DNA from: Candidatus Gastranaerophilales bacterium
GTDB taxonomy: Bacteria; Cyanobacteriota; Vampirovibrionia; Gastranaerophilales; Gastranaerophilaceae
Reading direction: 5' to 3'
DNA: 64,000 nucleotides
Assembly: GCA_944322745.1 (NCBI GenBank)
Contig: CALUPV010000001.1
Coordinates: forward strand, 248,001 to 312,000
Shown here: in pieces, positions 8,510-17,910 of the stretch
How the letters are laid out: the number at the start of each line of letters is the position of its first letter
Numbering within the stretch: position 1 is the first letter of the stretch
Notes under the pieces: generated by a model
Seen by the model: only the letters and a program-made list of their open reading frames with translations
Database searches by the model: none
What the model was told of the DNA's origin: nothing
Program-made: the position numbers and the translations under genes

Positions 8510-9427
8510 ATGCAGGAAATTAATAACGTAATTATATGTGGTTTAGGAGGTTTAGGGTGTATATGTGCTACCGCTATTCAAGATAGTAATATTGCTAACT
8601 TGAAAATATTGTTGGATGCAGACAGATATAAGAAATATAATAAACAACCAACATGCTTTAATAAAAAAAAATACTATTTTGATTACATTCTCCCTGAAGA
8701 AAAAGACTTTAAAGCTGATTTAGTAATAATTGCAACCAAAAATAACGGTCTAGATTCTGCAATAGAAAATATTAAAAATTTTATTTCGAATGATACAATT
8801 ATAATTTCATTATTAAATGGAATTCACAGTGAAAAAAGAATAGCAGCTAAATACAATTATGCAAACATCATTACATCTTTTTATATTGGACATTCCTGTA
8901 TACGAGATAATCGAAATATATTTCAAGACGGAATTTATGAATTTGTAATAGGTTCAGAAAATGAGAACAAGGATAGAATTTTATATAAACTCAGTAATTT
9001 TTTTAAAAAGACAGGTATCAAATACAGAATATCAGGTTCTATTCAAGAGGAATATTGGAAAAAATTTATGATTAATGTTGGTATAAATCAATTATGTAGC
9101 GTAACGGGACTAACATTAAGAGACATAAAAAAAAATACTAGTTTAATAGTGCAACTAAAATCCCTAATAAAAGAAACGGAATTAATAGCACAAAAAGAAG
9201 GAATAAAAAATCACTTAAAAATCTATAATGAAGCGCTGCATTTTCTACTAGAAGAGATTGAAGATGCAACTCCATCAATGTTGCAAGATATAAAATCAGG
9301 CAGAAAAACAGAAGTAGAGATATTTGCAGGAGAAATAATAGAATTAGGGAGAAAACATAATATAAAAACCCCTGTAAATGAAGAAATTTATAACAAAATA
9401 AAACAACTTGAGCAAAGAAAGAATTAA
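8510..9427 (+). CDS. Ketopantoate reductase family protein (PanE/ApbA-like)
   Basis: 305 residues, the family's usual size. The N-terminal Rossmann fold shows VIICGLGGLGC, then DLVIIATKNN and ISLLNGIHSEKRI. The C-terminal helical domain has EYWKKFMINVGINQLCSVTG (the conserved Lys and Asn region) and the family ending SMLQDIKSGRKTEVEIFAG. The predicted reaction is NADPH-dependent reduction of 2-dehydropantoate to pantoate for CoA synthesis. No other pantothenate gene is adjacent, and PanE-family paralogues act on other 2-oxo acids, so the substrate is not certain. No clear Shine-Dalgarno; it begins 3 bases after the previous stop and may be translationally coupled. Confidence 0.8.
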   Translation: MQEINNVIICGLGGLGCICATAIQDSNIANLKILLDADRYKKYNKQPTCFNKKKYYFDYILPEEKDFKADLVIIATKNNGLDSAIENIKNFISNDTIIISLLNGIHSEKRIAAKYNYANIITSFYIGHSCIRDNRNIFQDGIYEFVIGSENENKDRILYKLSNFFKKTGIKYRISGSIQEEYWKKFMINVGINQLCSVTGLTLRDIKKNTSLIVQLKSLIKETELIAQKEGIKNHLKIYNEALHFLLEEIEDATPSMLQDIKSGRKTEVEIFAGEIIELGRKHNIKTPVNEEIYNKIKQLEQRKN

Positions 9428-9477
9428 TATAAAATATATGATATAATATTTTTCAAGATTTATATGAGGAAAAGAAA

Positions 9478-10788
9478 ATGCCGAAAAAATATATTTATTT
9501 TGTAGATGTAACGAATCGTGACGGTGTTCAAACATCAAGATTAGGTTTGGCAAAATTACAAAAAACAATTATTAATCTTATGTTAGATGACCTAGGTATA
9601 ACACAGTCAGAATTTGGATTTCCAACAACAAAACATGAAATAAATTACTTAAACGGTAACTTAGAGCTTGTCGACCGAGGAGTTATTACTAAAACGAAAT
9701 TATCAGGATGGATGAGAGGAATAGAAGAAGATGTAATTCTTTCATTTCAGAATGTACCAAGATTAAAGAATATAAACCTTTCAGTATCAACATCAGATCA
9801 AATGATAAAAGGGAAATATGGCGGAAAAAAGACACGTGAAGATATAATAAAATCAACAATAAAAGCATTAGATACAGCAGTTGCTTGCGGAGCACAAATA
9901 ATAGGTGTAAATGCAGAAGATGCATCAAGGACGGATATAGACTATTTAATTGAATTTGCATTAGAGTCAAAGAAACATGGTGCTCAAAGATTTAGATATT
10001 GTGATACATTAGGATACGATGACCCAATAAGTGCATATGAAAGAATATCCAAAATAGCTCAAGAAACAAAAATGGACATAGAATTACACTTTCATAATGA
10101 TTTAGGTATGGCAGCAGGTAATTCCGTAATGGGCGCAAAAGCGGCTATTGATGCTGGAGTCAACGCATATATAAATACCGCAATAAATGGCATGGGAGAA
10201 AGAGCCGGTAATGCAGATTTAATTTCTTGTTTGCTTGGAGTACTAAAATCAAGCGGAATGCATGGAATGTATGAAATTGATCCGAACATAGATTTATCTA
10301 AGACCTGGAAACTTGCTAAATATACTTCATATGCATTCAATGTTCCAATTCCAATAAATCAACCGGCAACAGGTGACAACGCATTTGCACATGAATCCGG
10401 TATTCATGCTGATGGAGCATTAAAAGACAGGTTAAACTATGAATTATATGATTATGAGGAACTTGGAAGAGGCGAACCTGAAATTGTAGAAACCGGAAGA
10501 ATGATAACAACAGGTGAATATGGCGGTATAAAAGGTTTTAGAAATGTATACGAAAAAATGGAAATAGAATTTCAAGATGAAGATGAAGCAAGAAACATTT
10601 TAGAACTTGCCAGATATGCAAATGTTCACACACAAAAGCCATTAACACAGAGTGAATTAAAATTTATATATTATTATCCGGATATAGCAGCAAAGATTAT
10701 GACTGTTACACCGTATTATATGCCAACAGGAAATTTAAAGAAAAGAGTTGATAATAATTTTATTACTCAACCACACCTATTTGTATAA
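9478..10788 (+). CDS. LeuA-superfamily acyl-transferase, probable Re-type citrate synthase
   Basis: 436 residues. The HMGL-like TIM barrel is clear: VTNRDGVQTSRLG near residues 11-23 (Arg14/Asp15), ECF-type acid/His pairs later with EDASRTD and HFHNDLGMAAGNS, then NGMGERAGNADL. The C-terminal part (FAHESGIHADGALKD) resembles homocitrate/isopropylmalate synthases but the protein lacks the ~120-residue LeuA allosteric domain. Known members with this architecture are homocitrate synthase, citramalate synthase and Re-citrate synthase. The next three genes encode an aconitase-like pair and an isocitrate-dehydrogenase-like enzyme, so I infer condensation of acetyl-CoA with oxaloacetate. Homocitrate synthase is the main alternative. 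GAGGAAAAG precedes the ATG. Confidence 0.65.
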   Translation: MPKKYIYFVDVTNRDGVQTSRLGLAKLQKTIINLMLDDLGITQSEFGFPTTKHEINYLNGNLELVDRGVITKTKLSGWMRGIEEDVILSFQNVPRLKNINLSVSTSDQMIKGKYGGKKTREDIIKSTIKALDTAVACGAQIIGVNAEDASRTDIDYLIEFALESKKHGAQRFRYCDTLGYDDPISAYERISKIAQETKMDIELHFHNDLGMAAGNSVMGAKAAIDAGVNAYINTAINGMGERAGNADLISCLLGVLKSSGMHGMYEIDPNIDLSKTWKLAKYTSYAFNVPIPINQPATGDNAFAHESGIHADGALKDRLNYELYDYEELGRGEPEIVETGRMITTGEYGGIKGFRNVYEKMEIEFQDEDEARNILELARYANVHTQKPLTQSELKFIYYYPDIAAKIMTVTPYYMPTGNLKKRVDNNFITQPHLFV

Positions 10789-10799
10789 AGGAAGAAAAT

Positions 10800-12053
10800 A
10801 TGGGACAAACAATTGCAGAGAAAATATTGTCTGCACACGCAGGCAAAGAAGTAAAACCGGGAGAACTTGTTATTGCAAATATAGATGTAGTAATGGTTCA
10901 AGATGGAACTGGTCCTTTAGCTGTAAATGAATTCAAAAAACTTGGAAAAACAAAACTAAACAATCCTCAGAGAACAATTTTATTTATTGACCACGCAGCA
11001 CCAAGCCCAAGAAAAGAATTATCAAATTCTCATACTGTTTTAAGAGATTTTGCGAAAGAATATGGTGCTATTCTATCAGAAGTAGGTGAAGGAGTTTGCC
11101 ACCAAAGACTTATAGAAAGTTATGTAAATCCCGGAGAAACATTATTAGGCGCTGATTCTCATACTTGTACATCAGGAGCACTTGGAGCTTTTGCAACAGG
11201 CGCAGGTTCGACTGATATTGCAGTAGTAATGGGATTAGGAAGAACTTGGCTAAAAGTCCCATCCACATTTAAAATTGTAGTAGAAGGGAATTTTCCTAAA
11301 GGTGTATATGCAAAAGATTTAATTTTACATTTAATTGGCTTAATAGGTGCCGATGGAGCCACATATAAAGCATTGGAATTCACAGGTTCCGGTGTAAAAA
11401 ATATGACAATGGCAGACAGATTTACAATATCAAATATGGCTGTTGAAGCTGGTGCAAAAGTCGGATTATTTGAAACTGATGAAAAAACTTATGAATATTT
11501 AAAAGAACAAGGCAGAGCAGATAAATATAAAGAAATAAAAGCAGATCCGGATGCAATCTATGAAAGAGTAATAAACATTAATCTTAGTGATTTAAAACCG
11601 ACAATATCGTGTCCCCACACGGTTGATAACACAAAAACTATTGAAGAAATAGAGAAAGTGAAAGTTAACCAAGTATATATAGGAACATGTACAAACGGAA
11701 GAATAGAAGATCTCCGAATTGCGGCAAAAATATTAAAAGGTCAAAAAGTGAATAAAAATGTGAGATTATTGGTTGCCCCTGCATCAAGAAAAGTATTTTT
11801 AAAAGCATTAGAAGAAGGCTTGATTTCAACATTTGTCGAATCAGGTGCTGCAATAGTAACATCAGGATGTGGAGCCTGCGTAGGAGTACACGCCGGAATC
11901 TTAGGTGATGGTGAAGTTTGTTTAGCGACACAAAATAGAAACTTCAGAGGAAGAATGGGAAATACTGAAGGGTATATATATCTATCTTCACCTGCCACAG
12001 CAGCCTACAGTGCAATTAAAGGATATATAGCCGATGTAAGGGAGGTTTTATAA
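10800..12053 (+). CDS. Aconitase/homoaconitase-type hydro-lyase, large subunit
   Basis: 417 residues, the size of LeuC/HacA large subunits. The three [4Fe-4S] ligands are visible: Cys297 in IGTCTNGR, and Cys357 and Cys360 in TSGCGACVG. The GADSHTCTSGALGAF loop (~117-131) is the usual active-site segment. With the small subunit encoded next (stop and start share a base) it should isomerise a tricarboxylate such as citrate/isocitrate. LeuC (isopropylmalate isomerase) belongs to the same family, but the small-subunit loop and the neighbouring dehydrogenase point away from leucine synthesis. Oxygen-sensitive cluster, consistent with an anaerobe. Confidence 0.8.
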   Translation: MGQTIAEKILSAHAGKEVKPGELVIANIDVVMVQDGTGPLAVNEFKKLGKTKLNNPQRTILFIDHAAPSPRKELSNSHTVLRDFAKEYGAILSEVGEGVCHQRLIESYVNPGETLLGADSHTCTSGALGAFATGAGSTDIAVVMGLGRTWLKVPSTFKIVVEGNFPKGVYAKDLILHLIGLIGADGATYKALEFTGSGVKNMTMADRFTISNMAVEAGAKVGLFETDEKTYEYLKEQGRADKYKEIKADPDAIYERVININLSDLKPTISCPHTVDNTKTIEEIEKVKVNQVYIGTCTNGRIEDLRIAAKILKGQKVNKNVRLLVAPASRKVFLKALEEGLISTFVESGAAIVTSGCGACVGVHAGILGDGEVCLATQNRNFRGRMGNTEGYIYLSSPATAAYSAIKGYIADVREVL

Positions 12054-12553
12054 TGGAATTAAAAGGTAAAGCATTCAAATTTGGTGATGATATATCAACA
12101 GACCATATAGCACCGGGGCGATTATTTCATTTGCGTTCGAATCTTCCTGAATTAGCAAAACATGTTTTAGAAGATGCGGATCCTGAATTTGCATCAAAAA
12201 TGAATAAGGGTGATTTTGTAGTAGCCGGTAATAATTTCGGACTTGGCTCATCAAGAGAACACGCCCCTCAAATAATAAAAATTGCAGGAGTCGGTGCTGT
12301 ATTAGCAAAAAGTTTTGCAAGAATTTTTTATCGTAACGCAATAAATATTGGTTTATTACTAATTGAATGTGATACCGATAAGATTGATGCAGGTGATGAA
12401 CTTGAGATAGATGTAAAACAAGGCTTTGTTTTCAATAAAACAAAAAGTATAAAATTGCCATTTGCGCCATTACCTGATGTTATGATTAAATTGCTTAATG
12501 AAGGCGGATTAATCGAACATTTAAAAATTCATGGTGATTTTGATTTAGTCTAG
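12053..12553 (+). CDS. Aconitase/homoaconitase-type hydro-lyase, small subunit
   Basis: 166 residues, typical of LeuD/HacB subunits. FGDDISTDHIAPGR (10-23) and GNNFGLGSSREHAP (59-72) are the swivel-domain active-site segments. The specificity loop reads HLRS (26-29). In studied homologues an Arg here (YLRT in homoaconitase) binds a distal carboxylate, whereas isopropylmalate isomerases have a hydrophobic loop (YLVY). This supports citrate/isocitrate or homocitrate as substrate. The ATG overlaps the stop of the large subunit, so the two are translationally coupled. Confidence 0.8.
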   Translation: MELKGKAFKFGDDISTDHIAPGRLFHLRSNLPELAKHVLEDADPEFASKMNKGDFVVAGNNFGLGSSREHAPQIIKIAGVGAVLAKSFARIFYRNAINIGLLLIECDTDKIDAGDELEIDVKQGFVFNKTKSIKLPFAPLPDVMIKLLNEGGLIEHLKIHGDFDLV

Positions 12554-12563
12554 GAGAAAACAA

Positions 12564-13559
12564 ATGCAAACAGTAACATTAATTCCGGGAGACGGAATTG
12601 GACCGGAAATAACAAAATCTGTTACAAGGATACTCAAAGAGGCAGGCGCTCAAATAGAATGGGATATACAATCTGCAGGTGCAGAAGTAGCAGAAATAGA
12701 AGGAACACCGCTTCCGGATAGAGTTATAGAGTCCATAAAACATAATAAAGTGGCTTTAAAAGCACCTGTTACAACACCAATTGGGAAAGGGTTCAGAAGT
12801 GTCAATGTAGCTTTGAGAAAATCACTTAATCTGTATGCAAACTTACGTCCTTGCAAAAATATAGAAGGAATAAAAACACGTTTTGATAATGTAGATTTAG
12901 TAATAGTAAGAGAAAATACTGAAGATTTATATGCAGGTATTGAAAGACAAGTTGATGATAATACAGCAGAATCAATAAAAATAATTACAAGAAAAGCCTC
13001 AACAAGAATTGTTGAATTCGCATTTGATTATGCAATAAAAAATAACCGAAAACTTGTGACAGCTGTTTCTAAAGCAAATATATGTAAGTTATCCGATGGC
13101 TTATTTCTTGAATGTGCAAGAGAAGTTGCAAAGAAATTTCCGCAAATAGAATATAAAGAAATTTTAGTAGATAATCTTTGTATGCAATTAGTTCAAAAAC
13201 CTGAACAATTTGATGTTCTTGTTCTTCCGAATTTATATGGAGATATAGTATCAGATTTATGTGCAGGACTAATAGGAGGTTTAGGTATTGCTCAAGGCGC
13301 AAATATAGGTGAAGATGCTGCAGTATTTGAACCCGTTCACGGCAGCGCACCTGATATAAAAGGTCAAAATAAAGCAAATCCAACAGCACTTTTATTATCG
13401 GCAATCGAAATGCTTAAATATATAAAACAAAACAACATTGCTGAAAAAATAGAAAAAGCACTTTTTGAAACAATAAAAGAGAAAAAGATTCTGACTCCTG
13501 ATTTGGGTGGAATTGCAACAACAACAGATTTTACTAATGAAATAATAAAAAAACTGTAA
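12564..13559 (+). CDS. NAD-type isocitrate dehydrogenase family (homoisocitrate possible)
   Basis: 331 residues of the beta-decarboxylating dehydrogenase family ([24 protein letters not shown]; metal-binding LYGDIVSDL). The substrate helix is [20 protein letters not shown], with Ser79 and Asn81 ahead of Arg85; in isocitrate dehydrogenases these two residues hold the substrate's gamma-carboxylate, and isopropylmalate dehydrogenases lack the S-x-N pattern. The short length and the [15 protein letters not shown] stretch resemble NAD-dependent short-chain IDH. It ends the four-gene unit 10 bases after the small hydro-lyase subunit and gives 2-oxoglutarate plus CO2, likely for glutamate synthesis. 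Homoisocitrate dehydrogenase is the alternative. Confidence 0.75.
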   Translation: MQTVTLIPGDGIGPEITKSVTRILKEAGAQIEWDIQSAGAEVAEIEGTPLPDRVIESIKHNKVALKAPVTTPIGKGFRSVNVALRKSLNLYANLRPCKNIEGIKTRFDNVDLVIVRENTEDLYAGIERQVDDNTAESIKIITRKASTRIVEFAFDYAIKNNRKLVTAVSKANICKLSDGLFLECAREVAKKFPQIEYKEILVDNLCMQLVQKPEQFDVLVLPNLYGDIVSDLCAGLIGGLGIAQGANIGEDAAVFEPVHGSAPDIKGQNKANPTALLLSAIEMLKYIKQNNIAEKIEKALFETIKEKKILTPDLGGIATTTDFTNEIIKKL

Positions 13560-13591
13560 ACTTTTATTAATTTTTTATATATAAAAATGAT

Positions 13592-13627
13592 ATACAAGTC
13601 AATTTTTACTTGTATTTTTTTTTTTTA
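13592..13627 (+). terminator. Terminator of the citrate-to-2-oxoglutarate operon
   Basis: An 8-bp stem (atacaagt / acttgtat) with an 8-base loop followed by about a dozen Ts, 33 bases after the stop of the dehydrogenase gene. Confidence 0.8.
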
Positions 13628-13646
13628 TGTATAGCGAGGATTATTT

Positions 13647-15704
13647 ATGAACATTTCTTCATTAATACAAGGTTTTTCATCATATTTAGAGAGCTTAAAT
13701 GAAACTTCAACAAAAGAATACAATACATCCTCTTCAAGTATTAGTATATTTATGTATTCATCTGAATTCAAAACATATCTTACAGATGAATTAAATATTG
13801 CAGATTCATCAATCTTCTCTAAGAGTATAAACGATATTCTATCAATGGATGTAGTTAATGGGAAATTAGTTGAAAGTACTGAAGATAATTCCGATTCATT
13901 CCTTTCTTCTGCAGAGGAAGACCAAGATGAAGATCCTTCAAATACATCAATAAATGAACAAGGAAATGATTCTACACAAGTTCAAGAAGATATTGTATTA
14001 CCTGAAAATGATTCTACCCAAGTCCAAGAAGATGTTGTATTACCTGAAAATAATTCTCAAGTTGAAGATTCAAATTCAGAAACAACAAATCCAAACACAG
14101 AAAATTTAGAAGAAAATAATGAAGTTTTAACAGAATTACTTAATAATCTTTTCCAAGACCAAACAGTTATTTCCGCACTTGATAGTGACGAAAGCGGAGA
14201 TTTAGATAAAAATGAAATTTCTACATTTTTAAATAATATTAATAGCTTAGACGGAGATACTGAAAATCTTTCGCTTAATGATGTATTATCCGGAATAGAA
14301 CAAATAAAACAAAAAGTTGATTCACAAGCAAATATTGAGACCGTAGAAGAAGAGACTCCTGAAGCAGATGATATCAATCAAACTCAAGCTGCACAAGCTT
14401 CTTCAAACACAGCTACACCTTCATCAGGGAATATTTCAAGCGGTTCAACAGGAGGCAGCAGTACACCATCTTATTATGGTTCGAATGCCGTTCAAGAAAA
14501 AACGCTTGATAATATGACACGAGAAGAATTAAATGCTGAACTTACAACAGCTGAATCAGAATTAACAGGAAAACAAGACATTTTATCTTCGTTACTTGAT
14601 GGTTCTGAAGAAAATCTTCAAGCAATGACAGAAGAAATGGAAAATTTATACGACACATATTTATCTGAACTTGAAACAGTTGATGAAGACATGGCTAAAC
14701 AAGTTGATACTCTGAAACAAAGTATTGACTCTCAAGAAGATATAATAGACTCAAAAGATCAAGAAATTGCAGATCAGGAAGGAATTGTCTCAGAATCAGA
14801 AACTGCATATAATAATGCTGTTTCAACAAAGGAGCAACTTCAATCTTCATTATCTGAGTTAGAATCTACAGACACATCAAACATGGATGATTCTGAAATT
14901 GCAGAATTAAATTCAAAAATTTCCGAACTTAAATCCAAAGTTTCTGAAGCAGAACAAGCAGAAAAAGATGCAAAACAGACTTGGGATGATGCAAAAACTA
15001 AATTAGATTCTCTAAATACAGAAAGAGAATCTATGCAGACAAAACTTGATAGTTTAAATACACAAATGACAGAACTTGAAGAAAAAATTGCAGAAACATA
15101 TCCTCAAGTTCAAGAATCACTTAACTCATATAAGGAAGCAAAAGCAACCCGTGATTCATACAAAGCAGAAGCGACAACAGCTATTAAATCAGAAATTAGC
15201 ACAGCCCAAAGTTATGTCGATGAAGTCAAAACTGCTATAAATAATTTAGACAATAAAGAAATCAAAAAAGAATACAGTATGAATCAGTATGACGCTGAAG
15301 AGGGTGAAAGACTTGTAGATGTTGCTCGACAGATGTTAGACAGATATGGTTCTTCAACAGGTTATTGCGCAACAGGCGTTAGCAGGACATTTGCAATGGC
15401 ATACGGACTAAGTCTCAGCGGTAACGGATGTGACTGGGATACTAATATGGAAGAATTAGTTGAAGAAGGCATGTTTGTTGAAGTAACAAGTGATTACCCG
15501 ACATCAGATGACTTATCAAACTTACCTGCTGGTGCAGTTGTTTGTTGGGAAGCAACAACAGGGTATGGTGGTGGCGGTGCTCAATACGGTCACGTTACAA
15601 TTGCCGATGGTAACGGCGGTGAAATTTCTGACCATTATTCAGCAAATATTTATAAAAGCATAGGTGGAAGCAGCGATAACTATAGAGTTTTCCTACCTAC
15701 ATAA
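13647..15704 (+). CDS. Coiled-coil, EF-hand protein with C-terminal Cys-His (CHAP/NlpC-like) domain
   Basis: 685 residues. A ~75-residue N-terminal domain (IFMYSSEFKTYLTDELN) is shared with the next gene. Residues ~175-210 contain an EF-hand-like loop DSDESGDLDKNE. A Ser/Gly/Thr-rich linker leads to a ~260-residue coiled coil (~285-540). The C-terminal ~120 residues resemble a papain-like amidase fold: Cys in STGYCATGVSRTF and His in QYGHVTIADG, after an AGAVVCWE strand. The plan (coiled coil plus CHAP/NlpC domain) recalls PcsB/CwlO peptidoglycan hydrolases, but no signal peptide is visible at the N-terminus. GAGGA lies upstream of the ATG. Peptidoglycan cleavage is an inference; the export route is unknown. 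Confidence 0.65.
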   Translation: MNISSLIQGFSSYLESLNETSTKEYNTSSSSISIFMYSSEFKTYLTDELNIADSSIFSKSINDILSMDVVNGKLVESTEDNSDSFLSSAEEDQDEDPSNTSINEQGNDSTQVQEDIVLPENDSTQVQEDVVLPENNSQVEDSNSETTNPNTENLEENNEVLTELLNNLFQDQTVISALDSDESGDLDKNEISTFLNNINSLDGDTENLSLNDVLSGIEQIKQKVDSQANIETVEEETPEADDINQTQAAQASSNTATPSSGNISSGSTGGSSTPSYYGSNAVQEKTLDNMTREELNAELTTAESELTGKQDILSSLLDGSEENLQAMTEEMENLYDTYLSELETVDEDMAKQVDTLKQSIDSQEDIIDSKDQEIADQEGIVSESETAYNNAVSTKEQLQSSLSELESTDTSNMDDSEIAELNSKISELKSKVSEAEQAEKDAKQTWDDAKTKLDSLNTERESMQTKLDSLNTQMTELEEKIAETYPQVQESLNSYKEAKATRDSYKAEATTAIKSEISTAQSYVDEVKTAINNLDNKEIKKEYSMNQYDAEEGERLVDVARQMLDRYGSSTGYCATGVSRTFAMAYGLSLSGNGCDWDTNMEELVEEGMFVEVTSDYPTSDDLSNLPAGAVVCWEATTGYGGGGAQYGHVTIADGNGGEISDHYSANIYKSIGGSSDNYRVFLPT

Positions 15705-15745
15705 CTTGAATAATAAAAAATAACATTTTATAAATTTCTGTCTAG

Positions 15746-15775
15746 AAAAAATTATTAAAAACTTTAATAATTTTT
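15746..15775 (+). terminator. AT-only hairpin, possible weak terminator
   Basis: A 12-bp stem (aaaaattattaa / ttaataattttt) with T run, 42 bases after the preceding stop. Stem of A-T pairs only, so it may be weak and allow read-through to the sister gene. Confidence 0.4.
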
Positions 15776-15864
15776 GTAACAAGTTTAATAAAAAAATAAA
15801 TTAATTAGATAAAGTTTTTTTTGCCAATACCGAAAACATAATTAATATGGAATAAAGGTTGGCA

Positions 15865-17823
15865 ATGAATTTTGAACTGCTTAAAATGGGATTCAAGGCT
15901 TATCTTGAAGAAATAAACAAAGAATCAGGAACTGACTATAAACTTGATGATTCAGAAATTAGCGTTTTTATGTATGCCAATGAATTTAAAGATTATATTA
16001 CTGATGAACTTAATCTGGAGTATTCTGTCTATTCAGAGGATATTAATGAAATTTTACGTCTGGAATTAATTAATGGAAAACTAACAGCCCCAGATGCAGA
16101 AAAAGAAAATGAACCAGAAGAAGATGAATTAGATTTGGAAAACCAAACAGATATAAATCTTGAAGATAGTGAAATTATTACTGAACTGTTAAATGATTTA
16201 CTTCAAGATGCAACATTTAAAAAAAGTATAGATATAGATGGGAATGGAGAAATAAACGATGAAGAATTAACGAGCTTTTTTAATACAATAAAAGGTTTCG
16301 ATTCAAATGAAGAAAGCATTTCATTAGATGACATAATAAATGCAACTGAAGATATTAAAGATGGTACATTCAAAATAGCAACTCCCGAATCTATAAAAGA
16401 AAGTGTTGAACAAGAAACTCCTATAACACCTGGCGCAAGAAGTGGAAGTTCTGGAGGGAGTACAAGATCACAAACATCCGGTTCTTCTACTCAAGAAAAA
16501 ACTCTTAATGACATGACAAAAAATGAATTAGATTCAGAGCTTACAACAGCGAAATCCGAATTAGGAGAAAAACAAAATATTTTGTCTTCCTTACTTGATG
16601 GTTCTGAAGAAAATCTTCAAGCAATGAATGAAAATATAGAAAATCTTTATGATACATATTTGGAAGAACTTGAAAAAGTTGATGAAGATATGGCTTCACA
16701 AGTTGATTCTTTGGAACAGAGTATTAGTTCTCAAGAAGATATAATAAATTTAAAAGATCAAGAAATTGCAGATCAGGAAGGAATTGTCTCAGAATCAGAA
16801 ACTGCATATAAAAATAGTGTTTCAACAAGACAAACATTAGAAGATTCACTTGCTACACTGCAAAGTGCAAATAGCACTGAAATGGACAGTGATAAAAGAG
16901 CTGAATTAAATTCAAAAATTGCTGAACTACAATCTAGGATAACAGAAGCTGAGCAAGCACAGAGAAATGCAGAACAAGCATGGAACGATGCTCAAGATAA
17001 GCTAGAAAACTTAAACACAGAAAAACAAACCCTTCAAAGCGAATTAGATGAATTAAATAATCAAATGACGGAACTTGAAGCTCAAATTGCAGAGAAATAT
17101 CCTGAAATACAGAAATACCAGGATGCATATAATGAAGCAAAAGATGAATACAATGAATATAAAGAAGCAGCAACAACTGCTATAAAGTCTGAAATCAAAA
17201 CTGCACAAGATTATGTTAATGAAATAAACACAGCAATAAACAACTTATCAAATAAAGAAATAGCAAAAGAATACGTACTGGATGGTTTAACAGATTTGAC
17301 AAGAACGGCAATTGAACTTGCCTATTCGCAGCTTGGAGTATACGAAGATGGCGGCGATAATAGAGGAACAATGGAAAAATATGGTGGAGGAGCGGGGGTA
17401 CCGTGGTGTGCAGCCTTCGTTTCTTGGCTATACGGAAAAGGACAAGATGGAACTGCAAGTCCACTTAACTTTGATGCAAGTGTATCAGGTTTAAGAGCTC
17501 AAGCAAAAGAATCCGGCTATTATTCGGAAGTAGGAACATATACTCCTGTACCAGGCGATATTATGATACAAAAAAGTAACGGAGCATCCCATACCGGCAT
17601 TGTAGTCGGAGTCGATGATAAATATATTTATACAATAGAAGGTAATTCCGGAAATGCGGTAAGAGAGCGAAAATATGAAATCGGCTCAAGTTCTTACAGC
17701 AAAATATCCGGCTGGATACGTATGAACGAATGGAGTGGAGGTTCAAGTGATATTCCAAGAGATACCTACTTGGCAAACAACAATAGTGAAGACGCAAATG
17801 AAAAAGAACGTTCAACAAGATAA
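15865..17823 (+). CDS. Coiled-coil, EF-hand protein with C-terminal CHAP amidase domain
   Basis: 652 residues from the ATG at 15865, which has AAAGG a proper distance upstream; a TTG six bases earlier is too close to that site. Sister of the preceding gene: same N-terminal domain (SEISVFMYANEFKDYITDELN region), EF-hand loop DIDGNGEINDEE, and a near-identical coiled-coil block around SSLLDGSEENLQAM. The C-terminal domain differs and is a clearer CHAP: Cys in VPWCAAFVSWLYG, His in ASHTGIVVG, then YTIEGNSGN. It is a likely peptidoglycan amidase/endopeptidase. No signal peptide or membrane anchor is visible. The two genes share their front halves but carry different catalytic domains. Confidence 0.75.
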   Translation: MNFELLKMGFKAYLEEINKESGTDYKLDDSEISVFMYANEFKDYITDELNLEYSVYSEDINEILRLELINGKLTAPDAEKENEPEEDELDLENQTDINLEDSEIITELLNDLLQDATFKKSIDIDGNGEINDEELTSFFNTIKGFDSNEESISLDDIINATEDIKDGTFKIATPESIKESVEQETPITPGARSGSSGGSTRSQTSGSSTQEKTLNDMTKNELDSELTTAKSELGEKQNILSSLLDGSEENLQAMNENIENLYDTYLEELEKVDEDMASQVDSLEQSISSQEDIINLKDQEIADQEGIVSESETAYKNSVSTRQTLEDSLATLQSANSTEMDSDKRAELNSKIAELQSRITEAEQAQRNAEQAWNDAQDKLENLNTEKQTLQSELDELNNQMTELEAQIAEKYPEIQKYQDAYNEAKDEYNEYKEAATTAIKSEIKTAQDYVNEINTAINNLSNKEIAKEYVLDGLTDLTRTAIELAYSQLGVYEDGGDNRGTMEKYGGGAGVPWCAAFVSWLYGKGQDGTASPLNFDASVSGLRAQAKESGYYSEVGTYTPVPGDIMIQKSNGASHTGIVVGVDDKYIYTIEGNSGNAVRERKYEIGSSSYSKISGWIRMNEWSGGSSDIPRDTYLANNNSEDANEKERSTR

Positions 17824-17856
17824 AGAAAGAGCATACTCGTCAGTATGCTCTTTCTT
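17823..17856. terminator. Bidirectional terminator between the CHAP gene and pckA
   Basis: A 14-bp perfect stem (aagaaagagcatac / gtatgctctttctt) with a 6-base loop and T-rich flanks, between two converging genes. Confidence 0.85.
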
Positions 17857-17910
17857 CTTTTGTTAACCAACGTCTTGGTCTTCAAAATTTATTATAAAGC
17901 TAGGAGTTAA

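Noticed and set aside
9478-13559. Annotation as leuA-leuC-leuD-leuB
   Set aside because: No LeuA regulatory domain, Arg-type loop in the small subunit, and Ser/Asn isocitrate pattern in the dehydrogenase argue against leucine synthesis.
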